A stretch of DNA of 64,000 bases from Acinetobacter sp. (GCA_031277915.1 JAITLL010000018.1:62001-126000); one strand, 5' to 3'; shown: positions 22,000 to 32,185, counted from the stretch's first letter. Numbers and translations are program-made. Notes: generated from the letters alone by a model not told the origin.

Positions 22000-23961
22000 T
22001 TAGAAACTATAAGTCGCTTTTACAAAATAGTTACGTCCATATAGTTTGGTATTAAAGGTTTTATTCTTATCTTCTAAATCAACATCGGTCAGGTTTTTCA
22101 CACCATAGTCTAGTGTTAAGCGTGGTGAAATTGGTGAGGTAAATGTAAGGTCATAGGTGGTATAGGCTGGTAACTCTTTAGTTGCAGAGTACATTTGTTT
22201 GCCCACATAACTCACGCCTGCATTTACACGGAAGTCTTCAACCGGTGCCCAAGAAACTGAACCATTAGCCAGCCATTCTGGTCGTTCAGTTAAGTCTTTA
22301 CCTGTGGTTTTATTTTTTGCATCTAAGTAAGTAGCATTTGCCTTAACACCTAAATTATCCGTAAAGTCGTAACCACCTGTAAGCTCAACGCCTTTGAGTT
22401 CCGCACGGCTCACATTGGTCCAGATTTTTCTAAAATCCCCCACTAAACGCGGGTCTCCATCACTTAAGGTAATGGCTTCAATTAGGTTCTTCACATCATT
22501 TTGGAAAACCGTAACACCAACATTCCAGTTTGGACGCGTCACAATTAAGGATGCTTCATAATTTGTACTTTCTTCGGGTGCTAGGTTTGGATTGCCTCGA
22601 ATATGACAACTCCCCCCACATGAAATCATTGAATAATTAATGTCTAACTGTGCAGGAGCCGGAACTTTATAAGCTTGTCCTACACCACCTTTAAGTATAA
22701 CTCCTTGAGCAAGTTCATATGCTAGGTAGGCTTTACCAGTCGTTTTACCATCAAAGTCATCAAAATCGTCATAACGGCCACCTAGAATTAAGGTCAGTGC
22801 GTCATTAATATGGGTATCGTTTTGAACAAATACACCGTAACTTTTTTGCTGGTTTTTCCCTGTACCGATATAACTCACAACGTCTGTAATTTTCTGGTCT
22901 TTATAATCAAAACCAGCTGTGGTGTTATTCATGAGCCAGTCAAAGTTGGCAAAAGCACGGCCAATTAAATTTTCTTGTTTATAGTGACGGCTTTGAGGTG
23001 CATCGTATTCACTATCATAGTCATAAATTTTAGCGGTTTCTTTACCAATATAAGCTTCTGTTTTACCCCAAGCCCATTTACCACGGTGAGCAATGCCTAC
23101 ATTGGTACGTTTCATTTCCGATTCTTGAATTGAAGTCGCAGCATCTTGAGTAAGTGGGCGCTTATCGTTGTTATAGCCCAGATCTAGGTCTAAAGTTTGC
23201 TGATCATTAATGTTCCAGCTTAAAGTACCATTTACGTTCTTGGTGTCTTTTTCTACAAAATATGCACCGTCAGGATCTGGTTGGCCTTTTCTGTACCACG
23301 CATCGCGGTTATAGGCATCACCTGCTAGAGTAAAACTTAAATTATCGGTTAAACCACCATATAGGTTAAATCCATAACGGTACTGGTTTTTACCATCTCC
23401 GCGGTCTGCCCGGTTATATTGACCAAAAATAGAACCGTGTAGTTGTCCGTCTTCTGCTTTCTTGGTAATGATGTTAATGACGCCACCCATCGCATCTGCA
23501 CCATAGAGTGATGACATCGGCCCACGAATCACTTCAACACGCTCAATGCTATTTAAAGGAATTGCGCTCCAGTCAAAGTCATTGCCTCGCCACATGGCAC
23601 CATTAGACGACATGCGCTTACCATTTAAAAGAATTAAGGTGTAGTTCCCCGAAGTATTCAGCATTCCCCTTATAACGATTTTATCTTGCCCGCTGTTATA
23701 GTTATAAACCCCTGCTTGTTTTTGTAAAACGTCTGCAAGGCTGAGTGCTGCACTACGTTCAATATCTTCACTTGTGATTACACTAATAGATGCGGGTGCT
23801 TTATCTACATCTTGTTCTTTTAAAGCAGCAGAAACCACAATAGTTTTAAGTTTTTGAACAGGTTCATTTGTGCTCTGTTGCTCAATATCTGTATTTGCTT
23901 GGACTGCGAATGGAAGCAGTGTTGAGAGGGCGACCACCAGCGCCTTTTTCGTTAATGTCAT
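22000..23961 (-). CDS. TonB-dependent catecholate siderophore receptor, CirA-like
   Basis: The 653-residue product has a signal peptide ending QA at residue 22, a TonB box TIVVSA at 40-45, a plug with VLQKQAGVYNY, YTLILLNGKRMSS and YGADAMGGVINIIT, and a 22-strand-type barrel ending KATYSF. Size and plug resemble CirA and other receptors for linear catecholates more than the larger FepA. A Cys pair in the loop SCGGSCHIRG is notable. The gene is the first of the minus-strand group at the left end of the siderophore locus, and its upstream region contains two Fur-type boxes shared with the divergent RND pump. It is the likely importer of the siderophore made here. Confidence 0.88.
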   Translation of the reverse strand: MTLTKKALVVALSTLLPFAVQANTDIEQQSTNEPVQKLKTIVVSAALKEQDVDKAPASISVITSEDIERSAALSLADVLQKQAGVYNYNSGQDKIVIRGMLNTSGNYTLILLNGKRMSSNGAMWRGNDFDWSAIPLNSIERVEVIRGPMSSLYGADAMGGVINIITKKAEDGQLHGSIFGQYNRADRGDGKNQYRYGFNLYGGLTDNLSFTLAGDAYNRDAWYRKGQPDPDGAYFVEKDTKNVNGTLSWNINDQQTLDLDLGYNNDKRPLTQDAATSIQESEMKRTNVGIAHRGKWAWGKTEAYIGKETAKIYDYDSEYDAPQSRHYKQENLIGRAFANFDWLMNNTTAGFDYKDQKITDVVSYIGTGKNQQKSYGVFVQNDTHINDALTLILGGRYDDFDDFDGKTTGKAYLAYELAQGVILKGGVGQAYKVPAPAQLDINYSMISCGGSCHIRGNPNLAPEESTNYEASLIVTRPNWNVGVTVFQNDVKNLIEAITLSDGDPRLVGDFRKIWTNVSRAELKGVELTGGYDFTDNLGVKANATYLDAKNKTTGKDLTERPEWLANGSVSWAPVEDFRVNAGVSYVGKQMYSATKELPAYTTYDLTFTSPISPRLTLDYGVKNLTDVDLEDKNKTFNTKLYGRNYFVKATYSF

Positions 23962-23994
23962 TTCTCATTCCTTATATTTTATAACGATTACCAT

Positions 23995-24013
23995 ATGATA
24001 ATTGTTATCATTT
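23995..24013. promoter_or_regulatory. Fur-type box in front of the receptor gene
   Basis: TGATAA and TTATCA (within 23996-24010) form an inverted repeat with a 3-base centre, similar to the Fur core. It lies 35 bases upstream of the receptor start. Confidence 0.6.
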
Positions 24014-24077
24014 GTGATGTGCCGAGCATGATAGCTCCATGACTTTTATTGTTCAAGATAAAAGTAATTATTATTTA

Positions 24078-24096
24078 TATAATGATAATCATTATT
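24078..24096. promoter_or_regulatory. Strong Fur box in front of the RND pump
   Basis: These 19 bases match 17 of 19 positions of the Fur consensus GATAATGATAATCATTATC by my count. The box lies about 80 bases upstream of the RND pump start and can also act on the divergent receptor gene. Confidence 0.8.
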
Positions 24097-24178
24097 GTTT
24101 GTTTTGTTTAAAAAAGTTAATATTGCAATTTGGTGTGCCTAAAAACCTATTGAAAACAAGCTTAAAGTAGACATAACA

Positions 24179-27100
24179 ATGCTCTCTCGATTTTTTATTT
24201 ATCATCCGATTTTTGTATCTGTCATTGCCATCACTATTCTTATTTTTGGTTTTTTTTCTATTCGGGCAATGCCAGTTGAGCGTTATCCGAATCTAGCTCC
24301 TCCAAGCGTCACAGTAGTTGCTAATTACAGAGGTGCATCTGCTGAAACTGTTGAAGAAAGCGTAACCCAGATTTTAGAACAACAAATTAAAGGACTGGAT
24401 AACTTACTTTATTTCACGTCAAATAGTGAATCTTCAGGAACGTCTAGTATTGATATTCATTTTAAAATTGGCACCGATATCGATAAAGCACAACTACAAG
24501 TACAAAACCGAATTAATGGCGCATTAAACCGCTTGCCGGAACAAGTCCAACGACAAGGGGTAAATATTTGGAAAACCACAGGTGACCTGTTGCTGATTGT
24601 GGGTCTATACGATGAAACAGGCAAAGCTAGTAATATCGAATTATCGGACTATATGGTGAATCACTTTGAACAACCACTCTCACAATTGCAAGGAATTGGT
24701 GAAGTGGATGTATTTGGTTCAAGTTATGCGATGCGCATTTGGTTAAATCCAAATCAGCTTAGAAATTATCAACTTGTACCGAGTGATATTGAAAAGGCCC
24801 TAGAAGATTATAATACCCAGATTGCTGCGGGTTCGATTGGTGCAATGCCCTCTGCTGCTGACCAAAATATTTATGCAAAAGTAAAAGCAGGTTCGCGTTT
24901 AAAAACAATAGATGACTTTAAATCGGTGGTGGTTAAAGCAAATGTTGATGGTAGCCTTGTTTATTTAAAAGATGTCGCGAGAGTCGAATTAGGGGCAGAA
25001 AATTACGAAAGTATTAATACGCTTAATGGCTACCCATCGTCAGGTTTAGGCATTTCTCTAAGCCCAGATGCCAATGCAATCGAGACTTCTGCCCTTATTA
25101 AAGAAAAAATGGCTCAGCTGAGCCAGCATTTACCAGCTGGATATAAAGTCGTTTATCCTCGAGACAATACACCATTTATTGAAGAGTCAATTAAGCAGGT
25201 CATAATCACTTTGCTTGAAGCAATCGTGCTTGTTGTTATTGTGATGTATCTCTTTTTACAAAATTGGCGTGCAACTCTTATTCCAACCATTACGGTTCCC
25301 ATCGTCATTAGTGGCACATTTGTGGTGTTGTATTTGTTTGGAATGAGCATTAATACGCTTACGCTATTTGCCCTAGTTTTAGCGATTGGGTTATTGGTTG
25401 ATGATACGATTGTAGTCGTGGAAAATGTTGAACGGCTTATGCACGAACAACAGCTAAGTGTACGTGAAGCTTGTTTAATGTCGATGCAAGAGATTAGCGG
25501 CGCATTGGTGGGTATTACGCTGGTCTTAACCGCGGTATTCATCCCAATGGCTTTTTTTAGTGGTTCGACGGGTATGATTTATCGTCAGTTTTCAATCACT
25601 TTGGCGGCTGCGATGTTGCTATCTTTATTGGTAGCTATGTTCATTACACCTGCTTTGTGTGCTGTCTTATTAAAAAAACATAATAAAAAACCAAAATGGG
25701 GAGAAATGCTTGAGCTTGCTCTTCAAAAAGTCAGATCAGCTTTTAGTTTTTTATCTGTTCGTTTAATCCAGTTTAAAGTATTTTTCAGTCTGTTGGTTGT
25801 GGGCATCACGGTTATTTTATTTATGATTTACCGCAGTTTGCCTACAAGCTTTATTCCAAATGAAGATCAAGGATTACTTGCTGTTCCCTATAGTTTGCAT
25901 AACAGTGCATCTATGAGCCAAACACAGGAAGTGGGTAAACTGGTTAATAATTATTTCTTTGAACATGAGGCTAAAAATATTAATACCGTACTGGTCGTGA
26001 ATGGACAAAATTTTTCAGGGAGCGGTCCAAATTTAGGTATGGCCTTTGTTTCGCTTAAACATTGGAATGAGCGTAAAGGAGAAGCCAATACGGCGAGTGC
26101 TATTCGTGAACGTGCCCAAGCATATTTACAAAAAAACTTACCAGCTAAAGTCATGGTGGGTATGCCGCCAAGTGTTTCTGGTTTAGGTCAGTCTGATGCC
26201 CTAGAACTTTGGCTCAGAGATGTAAATGGTCAAGGACGCGATGAACTCATTAAACAATATAAAGCCTTAGAAAAAGAATCTCGAAATTATTCGGCCTTTG
26301 AAAATCTAAGTCCTCTTGTGAGTGAAGATAAAGCCGAAGTATTTATTCAACTCGATCAAAATAAAGCCAAAATGTTAGGAATTGACCAACAAGCAATTCG
26401 TTCAACACTATCGACTGCTTGGGGTGGAAACTATGTTGGCGATTTTGTTGAACGGGGTCGAATTAAAAGAATCATTATGCAAGGTGATTCAGAGTTTCGT
26501 TCTAAACCCGAAGATTTAGCGTATTGGCATGTACGAAATAATACAGGTGGAATGCTTTCCCTCGCTCATTTTGCGCAAAGTCAATGGACAGGTGGCCCAG
26601 AAGCTCTTACCCGATTTATGGGGCTAGCTGCCATTCAACTTGAAGCAAATGTAAGTTCTGGCTTTAGCTCAGGTCAGGCAATGCAACAGTTAAGTGATAT
26701 GGTCAGTAAACAGTCTGGTATAGATGTCGCATGGAGTGGTCTTTCTTTACAAGAGCAACAATCTAGCCGCCAAGCGATCTATTTATATCTCATTTCTATT
26801 TTGTTTATTTTCTTATGTTTGGCTGCCTTATATGAAAGCTGGAAAGTTCCTTTTATTATTTTATTAGGGCTTCCGCTAGGCATTACAGGCACTATTATTT
26901 TTGCTTGGATTTTTAAGTTACCTAACGATGTTTACTTTCAAATTGCCCTATTAACAGGTATTGGCTTATCTTGTAAAAATGCAATTCTAATTGTTGAGTT
27001 TGCAACTCAAGCACTCAAACAAGGAAAAAGTAAAATCGATGCAGCAAGTGAAGCATTAAAGCTACGTTTACGTCCAATTTTGATGACATCTCTTGCCTTT

Positions 27101-27340
27101 GGTGCGGGTGTTGTTCCTTTAATTTTTGCAACTGGTGCAGGTGCTGCGAGCAGATATGAAATTGGAATGAGCGTATTTGGTAGTGTCGTGTTTGGTACTT
27201 TACTGGTACCGTTATTTACTGTGTTCTTCTTTGTTGTAGTTCATAGTTTACCGAGTTTTCAGTGGTCAATGAGCAAACCATGGTTGAGTCGAACTTTGAG
27301 ATTTAATAGCCGTATTAAAAAGGATAATACATCCTTTTAA
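24179..27340 (+). CDS. RND efflux permease in the siderophore locus
   Basis: The 1053-residue protein is a proton-driven RND pump of the HAE1 type. It starts LSRFFIYHPIFVSV, shows the proton-relay pair Asp408-Asp409 (LLVDDTIVVVEN) and Lys933 (LSCKNAILIVEFA), and has the usual 12 transmembrane helices and two large periplasmic loops. No membrane-fusion protein or outer-membrane channel gene is next to it, so it must borrow partners such as a TolC-type channel. Fur-type boxes lie upstream, and it lies within the siderophore locus; export of the catecholate or of its breakdown products is therefore the likely job. It could also export unrelated compounds. Confidence 0.9.
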   Translation: MLSRFFIYHPIFVSVIAITILIFGFFSIRAMPVERYPNLAPPSVTVVANYRGASAETVEESVTQILEQQIKGLDNLLYFTSNSESSGTSSIDIHFKIGTDIDKAQLQVQNRINGALNRLPEQVQRQGVNIWKTTGDLLLIVGLYDETGKASNIELSDYMVNHFEQPLSQLQGIGEVDVFGSSYAMRIWLNPNQLRNYQLVPSDIEKALEDYNTQIAAGSIGAMPSAADQNIYAKVKAGSRLKTIDDFKSVVVKANVDGSLVYLKDVARVELGAENYESINTLNGYPSSGLGISLSPDANAIETSALIKEKMAQLSQHLPAGYKVVYPRDNTPFIEESIKQVIITLLEAIVLVVIVMYLFLQNWRATLIPTITVPIVISGTFVVLYLFGMSINTLTLFALVLAIGLLVDDTIVVVENVERLMHEQQLSVREACLMSMQEISGALVGITLVLTAVFIPMAFFSGSTGMIYRQFSITLAAAMLLSLLVAMFITPALCAVLLKKHNKKPKWGEMLELALQKVRSAFSFLSVRLIQFKVFFSLLVVGITVILFMIYRSLPTSFIPNEDQGLLAVPYSLHNSASMSQTQEVGKLVNNYFFEHEAKNINTVLVVNGQNFSGSGPNLGMAFVSLKHWNERKGEANTASAIRERAQAYLQKNLPAKVMVGMPPSVSGLGQSDALELWLRDVNGQGRDELIKQYKALEKESRNYSAFENLSPLVSEDKAEVFIQLDQNKAKMLGIDQQAIRSTLSTAWGGNYVGDFVERGRIKRIIMQGDSEFRSKPEDLAYWHVRNNTGGMLSLAHFAQSQWTGGPEALTRFMGLAAIQLEANVSSGFSSGQAMQQLSDMVSKQSGIDVAWSGLSLQEQQSSRQAIYLYLISILFIFLCLAALYESWKVPFIILLGLPLGITGTIIFAWIFKLPNDVYFQIALLTGIGLSCKNAILIVEFATQALKQGKSKIDAASEALKLRLRPILMTSLAFGAGVVPLIFATGAGAASRYEIGMSVFGSVVFGTLLVPLFTVFFFVVVHSLPSFQWSMSKPWLSRTLRFNSRIKKDNTSF

Positions 27341-27350
27341 AAGTTAGAAT

Positions 27351-27385
27351 AAAAAATGGCAGATATTAAATCTGCCATTTTTTAT
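27351..27385. terminator. Bidirectional terminator between RND pump and entB
   Basis: AAAAATGGCAGAT and ATCTGCCATTTTTT form a stem with a short loop and A- and T-runs on both sides, serving the converging genes. Confidence 0.9.
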
Positions 27386-27394
27386 TCTTTCAAT

Positions 27395-28264
27395 TTAAGC
27401 GACTAGCTTATCAATCCAAACTTCTAGTGTTGGTTGTTCAGCTAAATCTTCAAAACTTACCTGTGCGCCGTAAGCTTGCCATTTACCCACTAATGTCATG
27501 AGTCGTACTGAATCAAGTCCAAGCATGAGTAAATCATCATTTAACTGAATGTCTGAAGCTGGAATCTGAAGCTGTTCACTCACTGCCAAAACAATACCTT
27601 CTTCAGTGAGTGGTGAGACTGCTTGTTCAAGCGCCCAAGCTCGTGTGACTTGCTGAGTTGTCATAACTTGCCCACAACGAGTACTTGTATATTTTAAAGC
27701 CATATCGTGTTCTTCACGGCTAAAATCAGCAAGAGCATCTCCACATAAAAACGGCTGAATATTTAGCATAAAGGCTTCTGCCGCACTCATGAGGCAACCA
27801 ATATGTGCATAGACACCACAAATGATGAGTTGATCGCGGTTTGACTCACGCATAAGTTGTTCGAGTGGAGAAAATTTAAAAGCGCTATAACGCCATTTTG
27901 TTAAGACAGTATCATTTTTATCTGGGGTAATTTCTGGCAAAATTTGAGTGATTTTAGGGTCATCTTTTAGACCAGTTCCCCAAAAGTCCGTTAATAACTG
28001 GCGATGTTCTGGTGTCTGGTTACCGGGCTGTGCAGTATAAACCACAGGAATATTAAACTTACGCGCAGTTTCAATCAGTTCTTTGGTGTTTTTAATGAGC
28101 TCTGGAATAGGCGCTTGAGTTTGATCATAAAAATCTAAAAAATATTGCTGCATATCATGTACTAATAAAACAGCGCGATCGGTATGCAACTGCCAATGTG
28201 TTTTATTCGCTGTAAATTCGTGCGCTTGTGGCATGCTGTAACTGGCAATTTTAGGAATACTCAT
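27395..28264 (-). CDS. entB: Isochorismatase with aryl carrier domain, EntB-like
   Basis: The 289-residue bifunctional protein hydrolyses isochorismate to 2,3-dihydro-2,3-dihydroxybenzoate and carries the activated 2,3-dihydroxybenzoate. The isochorismatase triad is visible as LLVHDMQQYF (Asp), LTKWRYSAF (Lys) and YAHIGCLMSA (Cys). The C-terminal carrier domain has LGLDSVRLM with the phosphopantetheine Ser at residue 252. I chose the ATG at 28264, since the codon before it is a TTG and AAGGA lies at a better distance. It is the last gene of the entA-C-E-B operon. Confidence 0.93.
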   Translation of the reverse strand: MSIPKIASYSMPQAHEFTANKTHWQLHTDRAVLLVHDMQQYFLDFYDQTQAPIPELIKNTKELIETARKFNIPVVYTAQPGNQTPEHRQLLTDFWGTGLKDDPKITQILPEITPDKNDTVLTKWRYSAFKFSPLEQLMRESNRDQLIICGVYAHIGCLMSAAEAFMLNIQPFLCGDALADFSREEHDMALKYTSTRCGQVMTTQQVTRAWALEQAVSPLTEEGIVLAVSEQLQIPASDIQLNDDLLMLGLDSVRLMTLVGKWQAYGAQVSFEDLAEQPTLEVWIDKLVA

Positions 28265-28284
28265 CAAATTTTTCCTTTTTATCT

Positions 28285-29949
28285 TTAAGCAAGAACATTG
28301 GTGTTGGTTTCAAATTGTTGACGTAATCTTTTTTTGTCGATTTTTCCAAAGGCTGTATATGGAAATTGCTCGATAAATTCGACTCGATCGGGAATTTTGT
28401 AGGTTGCAAGTCCATAGTCTTTCAGATGTTGACGAACTGACATTGCAAGACGAATTGGGCTTGGATCATCAGCGTGTGCTTGCCATGCAACAAACGCACA
28501 GCTCTTTTCACCCATGATTTCATCAGGCATAGCGACCAGTGCTGCTAAACGAATTTGTGGATGAGTTAATAAAGCTTGTTCAACTTCTTCTGTCGCAATT
28601 TTTTCACCAGCGCGATTGATTTGTTCCTTTGAACGGCCTTCCACAACAATGCAGCCATCTTCGCGAATACGTACTAAATCGCCTGTTCGATAAAAACCAT
28701 CCGGTGTAAAAGATCGTGCATTGTGTTCTGGTGCTTGATAATAGCCACGAATGGTATAGGGACCGCGCGTTAGCAAATGCCCTACCTCTCCAGCGTCTAC
28801 TGGCTGATCATTATCATTCAGTACTAAAATTTCATCATCTAGTGAGATTTTTAAACCTTGGGTATGGATAATTTGCTCTTTCGTCATGTCAGAATGGGTG
28901 TAATTCACCAGCCCTTCAGCCATGCCAAAAACTTGTTGTAGATTGACTTGGAACTCATCAATCAAGCGTGTGGCAACTGCATCGGGTAAACGCGCTCCTC
29001 CGACTTGTAAGCAACGCAGAGCCGACAATATTGGATCTTTATCTTTTGCCGCTTTATCCATCCATGGGCGAACCAAAGCAGGAACCAAGCAAGCATCAGT
29101 CACACCGTGTTTTTTGATCAATGAAAAAGCCGTTTCAGGGCTTGGGTCAGTGCCTAAAACCACAGCCCCGCCCGAATAAAAAATACCTAAAGAACCAGCT
29201 GAGCTCATTGAAAAGTTATGCGCCGCGGGTAAAACCATGAGTAAACGTGATGACTGATTGAGACGGCAGATTTTTGCGCTTTCACGTACGCTATATAGAT
29301 AGTCGTCATGAGTGCGTGGAATCAGTTTAGGAACACCAGTACTTCCACCTGAAAGTTGTAAGAAAGCAACTTGATCTGCCGTAGTTGGCGAGATGGCTTC
29401 ATCCACAATACTGGTTTCTTTTAATAGATCTTGAATAGCTACATATTTGTCGGCATTTCCGAGGACAAATATATGTTGTAAGCAAGGAGCAGTTTGCTGA
29501 AGCTTTTCGGCGAGCTCTCGGTAGTCAAATTTTTGTGCACCAAAATCAGCACAGAAATAAGCTTTTGCTTGAGTTTGTTTAAAAAAACTACTGAGTTCTG
29601 CAAAGCGATGTGCAGGTAAAGACATCACAGGTAAAGCACCAAGCCGAATCAGTGCAAAAAATAAAACATAGAACTGATAGTGATTTGGCATCTGTACAAC
29701 TGCTTTATCACCCGCTCTTAGTCCATGTTGATATAAGTGGCTTGTGCAGTAATCAACTAAATGATCAAATTCAGCGTAACTAACGGCTTTATCACCATCA
29801 TATACTGCAATATTTTGCGGATATTTTTGAGCACTTTCACGCAAGAAATCACTCAAGTTTTGCCCAAGCCAATAACCTTTTTTACGGTAAATCTCAGCAA
29901 ATTCTGCTGGATATGGCACTGCACCATCCAAATAAACCTGTGTTGTCAT
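28285..29949 (-). CDS. entE: 2,3-dihydroxybenzoate-AMP ligase, EntE-like
   Basis: The 554-residue stand-alone adenylation enzyme activates 2,3-dihydroxybenzoate as the acyl adenylate and loads it onto the carrier domain of EntB. The nucleotide-binding loop is LQLSGGSTGVPKLIPRTHDDY, followed by the ANL-family motifs VFGMAEGLVNYT, YRTGDLVR and GRSKEQINRAGEKIA, with the catalytic Lys in YTAFGKIDKKRL. It overlaps the entC stop by four bases (ATGA) and precedes entB by 20 bases. Identification is secure for an aryl-acid ligase of this pathway. Confidence 0.95.
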   Translation of the reverse strand: MTTQVYLDGAVPYPAEFAEIYRKKGYWLGQNLSDFLRESAQKYPQNIAVYDGDKAVSYAEFDHLVDYCTSHLYQHGLRAGDKAVVQMPNHYQFYVLFFALIRLGALPVMSLPAHRFAELSSFFKQTQAKAYFCADFGAQKFDYRELAEKLQQTAPCLQHIFVLGNADKYVAIQDLLKETSIVDEAISPTTADQVAFLQLSGGSTGVPKLIPRTHDDYLYSVRESAKICRLNQSSRLLMVLPAAHNFSMSSAGSLGIFYSGGAVVLGTDPSPETAFSLIKKHGVTDACLVPALVRPWMDKAAKDKDPILSALRCLQVGGARLPDAVATRLIDEFQVNLQQVFGMAEGLVNYTHSDMTKEQIIHTQGLKISLDDEILVLNDNDQPVDAGEVGHLLTRGPYTIRGYYQAPEHNARSFTPDGFYRTGDLVRIREDGCIVVEGRSKEQINRAGEKIATEEVEQALLTHPQIRLAALVAMPDEIMGEKSCAFVAWQAHADDPSPIRLAMSVRQHLKDYGLATYKIPDRVEFIEQFPYTAFGKIDKKRLRQQFETNTNVLA

Positions 29950-31184
29950 GTGTTTGGTCCTTGTATTGGCAATTGATTGGGTGAAATCTGGAATCCGTCC
30001 AGCACAGTGCGAAATTTAGCGGCAGTTTCAGCATGTTCAGCTTGTGGACGAGAAGCTTCCACAATGCCTGCACCGGCAAATAAACGGGCAATGTTCTGAT
30101 AAATTCGGGCACAGCGGACAGTCACCGACCATTCACCATTACCTTGTTCATCTGCCCAGCCCATAGTTCCTGCAAATAATTCACGGTTAAATGGTTCAAG
30201 TTGCTGAATTAGTTCTTTCGCAATTGGACTGGGCTCCCCACAAATTGCAGGTGTTGGGTGTAAACGTTCAATTAAGTCAAAAACATGAGTATCAGCTTGC
30301 TTAAGTTCACCAGTAATGTGTGATGCCAAGTGCCAAAGGCGTTTGGTACGAATGAGGGATGGTTGCTTAGGTACTTTTAACTGCTTACAAAAAGGTGTGA
30401 GCTCATCGGCAATCATTTCGATGACGAGTGCATGCTCATGTTGATCTTTTTGTGAAGCAAGTAATGCTCTAGCGTTATTTTGGTCTAGGGTTGGATCGTC
30501 ATCACGGGCCAATGTGCCAGCAACCGGTTTACTCCAGATTTTTGTATTTTGCTTTGCAATTAAAAGTTCGGGGCTTGCACCGACAAACCATCCTTCACTT
30601 TGAGGATGCCTCGCGACTGCATAGTTATAGCCTTCGGGATTATGCTTAGCTAAGTTATAAAATAAGTCCGAGACGGGAATATTTTGTTCAAATTCAAGTT
30701 GTAAAATACGAGCAAGTACGGCTTTATCGAGTTTTTTTGCTTGCATTTGCTGAACTAAATACTCAACTTGCTGTTGGTAATGTTCACCTAAAGGGAAATA
30801 ATCAGCCTTTTTTAAAGATAAAGAACCAAAATCAATATCAGATTGTGCATAGAGTACTTTCTGATAGATTTTTGCATTTTGCATCAACATTAAATTGACA
30901 TCGGCTGCCGAGCAAAATGGTAAACCACCCATAATTTTGACGTCTTTATAACCGTCATTCATTGCAAGTTGTAATTGAGCTCGTGCTTCATCTAACCAAT
31001 CTTTTAAAAGGCTATTTTTAGCGACTTGAATATCGCGTAATTTTTGATGACTATTGATGGTGTATTCTGGCGTGGTAAAAATAAAACCTGCGTCATTTCC
31101 ACAATTCAAAATTTCTTGCGCTAGTGCAACGCGGCTTTCAGTAAAATTTTCTCGTTGGATAAAATACGGATGCTGTGCCGACAT
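29946..31184 (-). CDS. entC: Isochorismate synthase, EntC-like
   Basis: The 412-residue chorismate-binding enzyme converts chorismate to isochorismate. Visible motifs include SKPVAGTLARDDD, EHALVIEMIADEL, HPTPAICGEP and the C-terminal FAGAGIVEASRP with the glutamates that hold magnesium. A GGAG lies 8 bases before the ATG. It lies second in the operon after entA and is translationally coupled to entE. Confidence 0.94.
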   Translation of the reverse strand: MSAQHPYFIQRENFTESRVALAQEILNCGNDAGFIFTTPEYTINSHQKLRDIQVAKNSLLKDWLDEARAQLQLAMNDGYKDVKIMGGLPFCSAADVNLMLMQNAKIYQKVLYAQSDIDFGSLSLKKADYFPLGEHYQQQVEYLVQQMQAKKLDKAVLARILQLEFEQNIPVSDLFYNLAKHNPEGYNYAVARHPQSEGWFVGASPELLIAKQNTKIWSKPVAGTLARDDDPTLDQNNARALLASQKDQHEHALVIEMIADELTPFCKQLKVPKQPSLIRTKRLWHLASHITGELKQADTHVFDLIERLHPTPAICGEPSPIAKELIQQLEPFNRELFAGTMGWADEQGNGEWSVTVRCARIYQNIARLFAGAGIVEASRPQAEHAETAAKFRTVLDGFQISPNQLPIQGPNT

Positions 31185-31228
31185 CTCGCAACTCCTTATA
31201 CAGTTATTTTGTTGTAATGAATGAATGT

Positions 31229-31999
31229 TTAAACGCCTAAAGTGGCTCCTCCATCAACCACAATTTCTTGCATGGTAATTTGTGCAGCTTGATCAGAAAG
31301 TAAAAAGCTGACCGTATTGGCAATATCTTCAGGCTGGGCTAATTTTCTTAAGGGAATGCCTGTACGGTATTGGCTTAAATCTCCATCGATTACCGCAGGC
31401 GGAGGTGAATTATCTGTCCAAAGCTGCTGCTGCATTTGAGTTAGCGTAGAGCCTGGTGAAACAATATTAAGCCTTACTTGATGAGGTGCAATTTCAAGCG
31501 CAAGATTACGGCAGTAATGGCTCAACGCAGCCTTGCTGGTGGCATACATACCAAGTTGTATACGTGGCATACGTGAACTATTCGAGCTAATCGTGACAAT
31601 ACTTCCCTGCTTTTTTTCACAAAAATGCTTGGCAAGTTGTTGACTAATTGCAATAGGTGCCATGACATTTACAGCGAAAAGTGTTTGCCAGTCTTCTGTT
31701 TTTGCTTCAAGCATAGAACGCATAATCAATACGCCCGCTGCATTCACTAAACCCGTTACGCTATGTTTGTTTAAAATATCTTTAATGAGCTTCGCTGTTG
31801 TTTCTTGATCAGTAATATCTTGCTGAAAGCCTTCCCAACGTGTGATTTCACTGTCTTGTAGCTTTTGAGTGACTTCCCATTGTTCGGGTTTTTCCTGTCG
31901 GTCGATGCCGATGACTTGATACCCTTGCTGCAATAATTTTTTTGCAATAGCAGCTCCAATACCTCTTGCAGCACCTGTGACTACGATGGTAGAGCTCAT
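31229..31999 (-). CDS. entA: 2,3-dihydro-2,3-dihydroxybenzoate dehydrogenase, EntA-like
   Basis: The 256-residue short-chain dehydrogenase oxidises the dihydrodiol to 2,3-dihydroxybenzoate with NAD. It shows TGAARGIGAAIA, NAAG, the catalytic Ser in TISSNSS and the YATSK catalytic Tyr and Lys. TGGAGTAAAAC precedes the start. It is the first gene of the operon, whereas E. coli has entA last, so the gene order has been rearranged. A Fur-type box lies about 45-65 bases upstream. Confidence 0.93.
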   Translation of the reverse strand: MSSTIVVTGAARGIGAAIAKKLLQQGYQVIGIDRQEKPEQWEVTQKLQDSEITRWEGFQQDITDQETTAKLIKDILNKHSVTGLVNAAGVLIMRSMLEAKTEDWQTLFAVNVMAPIAISQQLAKHFCEKKQGSIVTISSNSSRMPRIQLGMYATSKAALSHYCRNLALEIAPHQVRLNIVSPGSTLTQMQQQLWTDNSPPPAVIDGDLSQYRTGIPLRKLAQPEDIANTVSFLLSDQAAQITMQEIVVDGGATLGV

Positions 32000-32044
32000 G
32001 TTTTACTCCAGTTTGAAACGAATAGTAAATTTCGCCACATAATT

Positions 32045-32063
32045 GCAAATAATTATCATTATT
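32045..32063. promoter_or_regulatory. Fur box in front of entA
   Basis: Read on the minus strand these bases match 14 of 19 Fur consensus positions, including an unbroken AATGATAAT core. The site lies at the expected place for iron control of entACEB. Confidence 0.7.
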
Positions 32064-32185
32064 ATCAAGTGCGATAAATATCAAACATAAGATTACAATC
32101 TAAATCAAGTTATTTATTAACCAAGAATTCTACTTATTTAATTGATTTTTAATAGTTTTAAGAAAACCCATCTTTTTTTATTGAT

